This document shows positions 55,441-64,000 of a DNA stretch of 64,000 nt, piece after piece (within the stretch, counting starts at the first letter, position 1; the number at the start of each line of letters is the position of its first letter). The translations under genes and the position numbers were made by a program. Under the pieces are notes generated by a model. It was given only the letters and a program-made list of their open reading frames with translations. It was not told the DNA's origin and made no database searches. The DNA is taken from positions 30,418,490 through 30,482,489 of the forward strand of contig OX421499.1 of assembly GCA_949126835.1 (NCBI GenBank), written 5' to 3'. Source of the DNA: Anisus vortex. Its lineage: Eukaryota > Mollusca > Gastropoda > Planorbidae.

Positions 55441-58400
55441 GCAATTTCCTAGCCACCGACTGCTTTAATTAGCGGGGCCTGTTCCACAGCACTTAGGCAA
55501 ATGCCAAGCGTCTTTTCAATCTGCACAATACACACTTTGTCTTGAAGTGCATATCAGTGAACCCAATATGAAAATCAATGAGGGGAACGATCGCACCGTA
55601 TCTTTATACCCAGTCAACATCAATGTATATCGATTGTATGTAATTTTATACACCTGTAAGTCTCACTCTTAAGTATTTAACAGCTATAGTTCTATTTAAA
55701 CCACATTAATGGACACTTCTTGGATCACGATGAAATTTTGACAAAAGCATCTACAGAATACACGGCGTCCCTGGTTACGAATTCCTGCTACTCAGGCCAT
55801 GAACGCTTAAGACGTATACATTAATAGATGTTCAAGAAAAAAAATATTTAAACTGCCGATTAAGGAAAATGCTAACAGTAAAATATAATGTTTGGGTAAC
55901 GTGGCATTTGTCTTATTCAAAATGTAACCGTGTGGATAACCGTCTTCCTACAATGTGGGATGCGGATGCAAAGGTTAGTGGAGAGATATCAACTTTGATA
56001 AAGCCCTAGCGCGCCGCAACAGGGACAGCTTTAATGATAATGTCACGTACCCTTGAAATTAAAGAAAACGTTGACGAAAGCAAATCACGAGGGACGTTTT
56101 GGTGAGACAGAGGCGCTGAAGCGAAGTCGATCGTGTGCCAAATGACAGACACCCGTGCGCCAGAGGCGAAGTTGAGTTGTGCCAAATGACAGCCACCCTG
56201 CGAGTCTAGGGGAGAGTGAATCTGTGCCAAGAGACAATGATCAATGACACAATGAGCCTGAAGTTGACTTGAGTCAAACCAAAAGAGGCAGAACAAATAA
56301 TTTTTTTTTTTAAATCAATTTATTCCCCTCCCAATCAATAACACGCCAACTTCTAACCAGCTTTCACTCAACACCCGCCCGCCAACTCTCCACCGATAAA
56401 TCTTCCCATTTCTTGTTTCCTAATAAACACCCTAAAATATGCCAGACAGCAGTCTTGTTAAAACCATTTTCCCCCAGGTTTAAAGACGTCATATCATTTG
56501 GGATTCAGCTCGGATTAACACATTCGCTTCTATTCTATGTTTGAAGTTTGAAGAAAAAAAAATCGTTTTTTTTTACCTTACTGAAAAAGCCTTCAGTAAC
56601 GAATTTGGTATCCAGAAGAGAAAAAACAAACTATTGAGTGAATCCACCTGTTTCGTTTCTGCTAATTAAGACGTTTTTAAAAGGTCTTTCAGTCAGTCTA
56701 CACTAAAATCAAGAAAAATAAAACAACTAGATATAAATAATAGATATATATAGAGAGAACGACATATTATGTGATGTTTATCTTATCAGAGGAAAAAAAA
56801 CAAGTTAACCTTTATCGTGCTTCTTAACACAGCCACGTGACCTAGTTAAAATTAAACCAACAACCTTTTAAGATAATTAGAAATTGAAATCGGAATGTTT
56901 CATCTGAAGAAAAAAGTACGCAGACGATGAAAGGATAAATGTTTACTGAACGAAAATAGTTACAAACACATTGGCTCCATTGGAATACGAAGAATTCGGC
57001 TAACAATCCGATATTACGAAAACAAGTGTTTCTCCAGTTACGTATAACTGGAGCCTTGTCACTAAGAACATAAATAAGCTGGTTGAAAAAGTATGAAACT
57101 ACAACAAAACACCACTAAGGCTACCACATAGTTTCTGCAACAATAGGAAAGCTGAAGATAAAACGTTAATCAATATAATATATAAATACCTTTTATAGGA
57201 CTTAGGATTAGAAAAATACACTCGTACAATAGGATTACAAAAAGGATTACAATAGGATTAGAAAAATACACTCGCACAATAGGATTAGAAAAATGCACTC
57301 GTACAACTTGTGTATTGGAACGACCAAAACACATTTTATTAGTAAGCCTATACGAGAAAAGATCTATAATGAATTCTTGGCCCACCCTAAGAAAAATGTG
57401 TTCTACGGTTAAAAGAAGCGAGGGGAACAAAATTACCCCAATTATGTGTTAATGCACTGTCGTGTTAATGTGTTTGTTGTTGTTGTTGTTGAAAAAGATT
57501 ATATATAGATATATACATATTTATGCATATATATTAGCTTTAAAAAAAAAGGCTGGTGTGGGGAATATCGACAAGTATTTTTTTTTTCAAATCCAAGGTT
57601 TGGTGTCTCTCACAACTAGAAACATAGAGGAGACTAAATCAAAACATAGATTTATGTCGTGGGAAACTATAGGAGTGGCTTCCCCTGACCACTGCAACAA
57701 ACCTGTACACCTCACAGATATATCTGAATGTGCGAAAACGAGGTTGCGAGAAAAAAACAACACACAAACACACACACGGTCAACAGTACTCACTCGGCAG
57801 CAGGTGGTGCTTACTGGCACGCCAGGAAGTTACAAGTAGTTTAGTAAGGCCGCACTCGGTCTCGCCGGCACATTCTCTTTACAGTGGCTAAGGCGCATGA
57901 CCGGTGCTTGTCCGAGCCTTGAACTGGGACGGGGATGAGGAGATATTTTTAGGGGAAGGGCGGTGGCAATGCCCCGGGCTACAAATTTAGTGCAAAACTA
58001 TATTATTGGATACAGGCAGTCGAGTCATGTAGCCAGTCGCGCCGACTTCAGAGAGTAATTTGGTCTGCACACCGCAAGTGTTACCGACAAATAAACATGC
58101 AGATATTGACTAAACAACACAACAACGGCAGAGTTAGAATATGCTTGCGAAATGTGCCTCTCCTCCTCCTCCCACCCCGGCTCCCGAGAGCTATCCTAAA
58201 AACGTGAAAAAAGCTCACATTTATTGCATTCCAGGCAGAAACAGAAATATGTATTGCGTGCCCCAAGCCCCACTGGATACCACTAGGGCGCCACTCAACA
58301 AAGCAATGGGGGCGCCACTCAACAAAGCAATGGGGGCGCCACGCATCTCATTCAAACTTCAAACCCACACACAGAGGTAAAACAATGGCATCATATTTTT

Positions 58401-58775
58401 TTTAAAGTCAACACCAACTATGAGGTAAAGGCGAAACTGATTAATAGAGAGATAGATATGAACTGAAAATATGTCTATGCTTCAAGGTAACAGAGTTCTC
58501 TTTGGTCACTTCGGAATTTAAGGACAATAAAAAAAATATTAAAAAAAGACCTACATATATCATATAGTCTATGTCCAATTAAAGCTTAGCAAAGCACATA
58601 ATATAGAAAAAAAGTACAAAGAAAATAATCCCACTTGAATCATCTTATAAAATAACAAGACTAGGAGATTCCTAAAGACTATTTGCATGTATGTATTTAC
58701 CGTGCCATAATTATTTACTCTATAATATGTGCAGGTTGGTCTTTAACTAAATTCGTGCTTAGGCAAGAAATTTCA
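55441..58775. other. No gene recognised; small local repeats
   Basis: Imperfect 35-40-bp repeats around TGTGCCAAATGACAG (56130-56235), a 3-fold GGATTAGAAAAAT.CACTCG repeat (57205-57305), two copies of GCGCCACTCAACAAAGCAAT (58289-58336), and a possible tRNA-like SINE head at 57880-57940 (GTGGCTAAGGCGCATGACCG). No coding evidence. Confidence 0.4.
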
Positions 58776-59477
58776 TCAAAGGGAAGGTTCTAATACTTAC
58801 TTCAGAGTAGAGCTGCAGTAGAGCACTAATCAAAGGGAAGGTTCTAATACTTACTTCAGAGTAGAGCTGCAGTAGAGCACTAATCAAAGGGAAGGTTCTA
58901 ATACTTACTTCAGAGTAGAGCTGCAGTAGAGCACTAATCAAAGGGAAGGTTCTAATACTTACTTCAGAGTAGAGCTGCAGTAGAGCACTAATCAAAGGGA
59001 AGGTTCTAATACTTACTTCAGAGTAGAGCTGCAGTAGAGCACTAATCAAAGGGAAGGTTATAATACTTACTTCAGAGTAGAACTGCAGTAGAGCACTAAT
59101 CAAAGGGAAGGTTCTAATACTTACTTCAGAGTAGAACTGCAGTAGAGCACTAATCAAAGGGAAGGTTCTAATACTTACTTCAGAGTAGAGCTGCAGTAGA
59201 GCACTAATCAAAGGGAAGGTTCTAATACTTACTTCAGAGTAGAGCTGCAGTAGAGCACTAATCAAAGGGAAGGTTCTAATACTTACTTCAGAGTAGAGCT
59301 GCAGTAGAGCACTAATCAAAGGGAAGGTTCTAATACTTACTTCAGAGTAGAGCTGCAGTAGAGCACTAATCAAAGGGAAGGTTCTAATACTTACTTCAGA
59401 GTAGAGCTGCAGTAGAGCACTAATCAAAGGGAAGGTTCTAATACTTACTTCAGAGTAGAGCTGCAGTAGAGCACTAA
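58776..59477 (-). repeat. 54-bp minisatellite, 13 copies, each with splice-site-like sequences
   Basis: The plus unit is TCAAAGGGAAGGTTCTAATA, CTTACTTCAGAGTAGAGCTG, CAGTAGAGCACTAA. Read on the minus strand each unit gives CTTCCCTTTGATTAG, TGCTCTACTGCAG (acceptor), 12 bases CTCTACTCTGAA, then GTAAGTATTAG (donor). Only three or so base changes occur in 702 bp. A continuous minus frame of 18-residue repeats results from the 54-bp period. Confidence 0.95.
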
Positions 59478-59589
59478 GCAGGGGATCAAATTGAATAGGA
59501 ATTTTGGTGAGCACAGCTGACCCTACAATGCAGCTTAAGTTGTGCTTTTGTATTCTTTTGCTAACAAACAACTGACAGCGACCATAAAA

Positions 59590-59725
59590 ACTTTAAGCTT
59601 CTCCTTAATGTGCATTAGTAGGGTGACTTGATGGTCTAGCTGCAGTACATAAAAACTTTAAGCTTTTCCTAAATGTGCACCAGTGTGTCTTGATAGTCTA
59701 GATGCAGTGTTTGCTCGGATTGCAG
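59590..59725. repeat. About 66-bp tandem duplication
   Basis: CATAAAAACTTTAAGCTT, then AATGTGCA, then TTGAT.GTCTAG.TGCAGT occurs twice (from about 59583 and 59648). Confidence 0.75.
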
Positions 59726-59990
59726 AACAGAAGGTCCCTATTCGAGCCCCCGCTGAAGACTAGCATTTTTTCAAGAAGTAAAGGAGTAAGGGCGTTAAGT
59801 GGGCCACATAATCCACCAGTGTCACATGGTGGTCTAGCTCGGATTGTACAGAACGTCCCTAGTTTTTTAGCCCCGGTGAAGACTAGTTGTTTTTTTCATG
59901 TGCACCGTGTGGGACACACAATCCCCTTGCATGGCATGACCTCAGTAACTCGTGGAGGCTATTTCACTTGACCCATAGACCTACATGGTC
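59725..59990 (+). mobile_element. Diverged SINE-like sequence, two partial heads
   Basis: GTCCCTATTCGAGCCCCCGCTGAAGACTAG and, 120 bp on, GTCCCTAGTTTTTTAGCCCCGGTGAAGACTAG look like duplicated B-box regions, followed by GGGACACACAATCCCCTTGCATGGC as in SINE bodies. Confidence 0.4.
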
Positions 59991-60594
59991 AGAAAGATAT
60001 ATTTAACTTAAATATGCACCAAGCAAACCTCAAGTTGTTTTTTTTTTAATTTTGGAATGCTTACAACTTGATGGGATTGGGGTTAAAGTTAATGTGAGGA
60101 CAGCATTGTATTTGAACAATATTGGAAGTGAAGTTATCTACATTTAGTTCACAAGTTTCATTCCTTAGTCAACACAGGCTGGCAGAAAGATACAAGAAAA
60201 GAAGAAATAAGAAATGTATATAGTCTGAAACATTGGCTTGCATTTTAAAAGGTGACAGAAACCTATTGTGAACACTGTTATAATGCTAAAATTGTGTTCA
60301 TTCAGAATCAGATTCTAAAAAAATGATATCATTAAAATAAGAAAATAATTCTACACATGTACAAATAAAAACATGTGGTTGAGATAGATTTAATGAAACA
60401 GTACAAATTTATTACTAAGGTAGTTTTTATGAAAATCAAGGTTACAATAATTTATTTTCTGTAGTTGTTTTGTAAAAAAAAAGTACTGGTATATTTAAAA
60501 ATGAAGCACAGAAAAGTTTGGATTTAATCATGATCTCATGTTCGTGAGCAGGCAATTGCTGATTACAAAATGAAAGCTCATGCAGACATGAATC

Positions 60595-60775
60595 CCGAGC
60601 AATTAAAGAACTTAGTAAACATTAAGAAAGGTTTGCAACCCACTTAAACATTTTAACATATATCAAGATAGTATATATTCTCTGAATTAAAGAACTTGGT
60701 AAACATTAAAGAAGGTTTGCAACCCACTTAAGCATTAACAAATATCAAGATAGTATAAATTCTCTAACTGATAAT
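60595..60775. repeat. About 85-bp tandem duplication
   Basis: AATTAAAGAACTTAGTAAAC to ATCAAGATAGTATATATTCTCT is repeated directly with small differences. Confidence 0.85.
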
Positions 60776-62395
60776 CTATAGGAACAGAATAAACATTATA
60801 ATGAAACCAAAGGTGAGGCATAAAAAAAAAAATCTCTTTATGTAAAATATACCAACTAGTTCTAAGTGTACACATTATCTATATTATATATTAATAACAT
60901 TAAAATTCACTTGCAAATGCCATCACAATAAACTGCTCTCGCAGCAACTCACAGCATTGTAAAAGGGACATTAAATCTGAAGTCTAAGCTTATATAAATA
61001 CACCTGTTAACCCAAATCATCTGCTGAATTAGAAGTGTTTATTGGAAAATTGAAAATAGATGTAATTGATTTTACTTCTTAAACAATTGAGTAAGCCCTT
61101 ATACAAATAAAGAAATTACACAATATATTGTTTATCAATAAATGACACTTCTTTTAGATGGAAAATGCCCATTAATATTTTCTTTTTCGTGAGCAAAACT
61201 CTTTTAACAATTTGTAAATATTGAGACCTTCAAATCAAGGAAAAAAATTTGCCTGTGTGTCATTTTGTCTTGTATACATTACGATCAGTCATTCCGTCTG
61301 TATTCACATCAAGTTGCTGGAGCATTTTCAATCTACCCGTTATATTTAATACTATCATTAACATTAAATATTAATATTAAAAAGCCTTAAAAAGGACAAT
61401 TCTGCACATTTTTAATCTATTCTTATTCTGGAATGTTGTGGTCTTTTTAATTGTTTTTTTGTACCAGTTATTTCATATACCTCACTTTCAGTTAAAGCAG
61501 AGGGCTACGCTGTAAAGTAGGCTAATCAGTCAGTCATTGTAATCACATATTATAGAATAGACTAATAAATAGATAAAGATTGATTTAATGCTAAACAGAC
61601 TTTGAGAATAATGAACTATGAATAAGATTGCAATAAATGAAGTTAAAAGGTGTACAGACTGCAGGTTACATATTTGTATATATTTATGTATAGGCCTATA
61701 GGGATATAAAATATAGAATAGATCTTGTTATTATATAAATATTAGGTTAACTCTTCAACCTTTTTATTGTATATTTTTTATAGGCCTAGTCTAGACAATA
61801 GCCTAAAATAGTCCAACAAGACTAGTTTTTAAAGACTGGATCTAAAATTCTTTCTTTTTTAATTCATGGAAATATTTAAATAATTTCAATTTAATAAATA
61901 ACAAATGTTTAGTAGCTTTACTTATTTAACTTATTAGCCTTTGGTTAGATTAGGCCTACTACATTATCTTTTATGATTCAACATTGGGTCGTTGGACTCA
62001 TTAAGACATTTCAAATGCCTTGAATTGGATAGGGTACAAAACAACACAAACTGACAACACACCCTCAGGAGATAGATAAAAAATCAAGATGCTAGGCATA
62101 TCATGGCATATATATTCATATAATATGATAGTATTGCTAGGCCTATATTTATATGAAATCAAAATGGCTTATTCATTTCATTTTATATTTAATAGCCTAA
62201 TTTAACTAATTAAAATATTATTTTTATCATGAATTAATAAAAAATCGTGAATTTGTTAAATTAGTACCTAGACCTAGGCCTATATATTTTAAATATTTAC
62301 TTTTGTCTTTAACTATAGGCCCTATTATTTAATATCAACTTTAACTCAGTCCATAGTCCATAGTGACTCCATAGTCAAAGAGTAGTGAGTAGAGT
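60776..62395. other. AT-rich stretch without a recognised gene
   Basis: Numerous TAGGCCTA-type palindromes from 61690 on. No coding frame. Confidence 0.4.
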
Positions 62396-62399
62396 CATA

Positions 62400-62480
62400 T
62401 TTATTTATTTTTATTGAGGCATTTTTTATATAGCGCTTACCTTACAGCTCTAAGCCCTAAGCGCTTTACAATTTTCACTA
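62400..62480 (+). repeat. Fragment with TATATAGCGCTT / AAGCGCTTTACAAT motif
   Basis: TTTTTATATAGCGCTTACCT followed by TAAGCGCTTTACAATTTTCA is a short inverted GCGCTT pair seen in widespread animal interspersed repeats. The remainder of any element is not recognised. Confidence 0.4.
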
Positions 62481-63042
62481 AAAACCATAAACTATTTAAG
62501 CTACTAAAATAAATAGACAATAGCTACATCATTAAAGGCTATAATAAAGATAATAGCTACAGCAATAAAATTGATTTTAAAAAACAATAGCTACAACATT
62601 GAAGTGGCTATAAAACAAAGACACATTACCACATACTGGTAATAATACAAAGGAAGCATAAAAATATGCAGTGATAGCCCATAGCCAGCCATAGGGCCAT
62701 AGCCATAGGTAGGCCTAACAATCATAATCATAGCGAATCATAGCTCTGCCGCTCTGGCATCTAATAGTAATAGTAATAGGCCCTTTATCTAAAAAAAATG
62801 TTTAATGTGATAATAAGTCAGTGGAGGAAATATTATCCATGCCTTAAACTTCCAGGCACTGTCATCTAAAACTAGGCCCCAGTCTTGAATAGGCTACTAA
62901 ATTGGCTACTAATACTAATAGACTTAATAGTAATAGTAGAAGACGATACCAGTACCAGCTGTAGTGTTATGTTAGTGTAGGACTGTAGGTTACTTCCTAC
63001 GAATAAAAACCAAGATACCGACATGCAACAAAATTTACTTAC

Positions 63043-63325
63043 CGAGCTCATTAAAGGCTATTCCGATACAAGAATACCGCGATTTTTTTATAATAAATCC
63101 AGAAAATATGAAATACTGAACATGCGTGTAGAACACAAATTTGTATAGCTTTTTGTTGTTGTTGTTTTTATTGAAACGATATACTCTTACTGGGTTACTG
63201 CGGAACAATAATCCTGAATAACCAAACGGTTCGCAGAGTTCTCCTTCCGGTTCAGAGATCGAGCGAGAGAGAGGGAGAGCTAGGAGAGAGAAGAACGAAG
63301 GGGAGGGCGCTTCCACTGACCTATA
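63043..63325 (-). other. Possible first exon
   Basis: On the minus strand a CpG-containing, pyrimidine-rich segment (GGAAGCGCCCTCCCC, then CTCTCTCTCGCTCGATC) leads to a donor GAGCTCG|GTAAGTAAAT (GT at 63042-63041). This composition is unlike the AT-rich surroundings and fits a transcription start region. An in-frame ATG (63316) would be open to the donor, but the translation includes an Asn/Lys run from a GTT microsatellite and has no domain. Confidence 0.25.
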
Positions 63326-63785
63326 TTTATATTAATCTCTTTAACATTGCTGTAAACATCGTTTAGAAGAGAAAACTTATTTAGATTTCAGAAAATAAAT
63401 TTAAAAAAAGAAAAAAAATTGATTAGTTTTACGGTAAGCCAATGCACCAGCTGCGACTTAGTCAGAATGTATGTTTTTAATTGCTGATGTAAACAAAAAT
63501 GGCATATATCATTTATAACCGAATGCCTAACAATATTATAGCCTATTATATAGCCATACAGGCTGTAAATTGCCTTGCTGTATTAACTATAGGCCATAGT
63601 AGACCTATTAGTTATTTGGCTGTAGTCTGGCTATAAATATAGTCTAGTCATTGTAAGCTTACTGAATATGAACACTTATAATTATATCTCTTATAATTCA
63701 AATGTTCATTCCGTATGCATTTTCAACAAATTAAACAACTTAAACAAGTAGGATACAAGTCAAGAAATTAAATATAGATCTCGTA
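63326..63785. other. No gene recognised
   Basis: AT-rich spacer with AGGCCATAG-type sequence. Confidence 0.35.
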
Positions 63786-64000
63786 GATCTTATCTTAAAG
63801 GCCTACGGGCCTACGTCAGACGCTCCTTCCGTAAAGAAGATTATTGCGTCCTACGCTCAACCGTGGTCCGAGTCTAGTCATGAATTTTTATGTGTGTTTT
63901 ATAAATGATGTGGGAGTTGGTAGTTACTGCAATGGCTTTCCTGGTTTGCTCAGGCAACACATTCCATGTCCGAATGCCACTCGGAAAGAAAGAGTAGACT
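63786..64000 (-). mobile_element. LINE 3' end, second copy, continuing past the right edge
   Basis: The minus strand encodes LFFPSGIRTWNVLPEQTRKA, then a diverged stretch (IAVTTNSHIIY) and a stop, followed by ACTCGGACCACGGTTGAGCG, GAAGGAGCGTCTGACG and GATAAGAT. It aligns with 6265-6460 of the plus-strand LINE, so it is the same family in opposite orientation. Confidence 0.88.

Noticed and set aside
54896..55456. 186-codon minus-strand frame with 38-residue repeats
   Set aside because: By-product of the 114-bp higher-order repeat.
58759..59571. 270-codon minus-strand frame of 18-residue repeats
   Set aside because: It results from the 54-bp minisatellite; kept only as a repeat with splice-site-like sequences.

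Overview
This window looks like animal nuclear DNA from a repeat-rich, AT-rich genome. It has one split gene with canonical GT-AG introns, retroposed SINEs, a non-LTR retrotransposon, cut-and-paste transposons with intact target-site duplications (TSDs), and many minisatellites. The style (frequent AGGCCTA palindromes, GATA arrays, tRNA-derived SINEs, mixed hAT, pogo and TTAA elements) suggests a mollusc, most likely a gastropod. That is an inference from sequence style, not a species identification. No bacterial operons, rRNA or convincing functional tRNA genes were seen.

The only well-supported host gene lies on the minus strand in the left 7.5 kb. Three coding exons (7438-7142, 3190-2999, 1074-355) join in phase 0 into a 403-residue N-terminal part of a secreted or membrane-anchored protein. 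It has an N-terminal hydrophobic segment, a coding 9-residue repeat, a long Asn/Gln-rich linker, and a segment that resembles the start of a glycoside hydrolase family 20 (beta-hexosaminidase) protein. The gene runs off the left edge. A splice acceptor upstream of its start codon shows that at least one non-coding 5' exon lies further right. Possible spliced exons on the same strand are noted at about 24.5, 33.0 and 63.1 kb. Its introns hold a 5'-truncated LINE (about 4.3-6.46 kb), SINEs and a hAT-like fragment.

From 7.5 to 48 kb the window is mostly intergenic or intronic DNA filled with transposons. Several can be delimited to the base by their TSDs: a 9-bp-TSD element (8992-9887), a pogo/Tigger element with a transposase remnant (11500-12380), a nested hAT complex (17969-22801) containing a 4-kb TTAA element, a TA-flanked element (26386-27648), and three small hAT-type elements (27703-27908, 29419-29606, 39503-40545). 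Two THAP-domain gene fragments lie in inverted orientation 28 kb apart (about 17.3 and 45.5 kb).

From 35 to 60 kb minisatellites dominate (units of 39, 53, 4, 24, 18, 45, 40/114 and 54 bp). Many have unit lengths divisible by three and so produce long but spurious reading frames. The 54-bp array at 58.8-59.5 kb is unusual because every unit carries a good splice acceptor and donor on the minus strand. The right end (59.5-64 kb) is AT-rich and ends in a second, minus-strand copy of the LINE 3' end.
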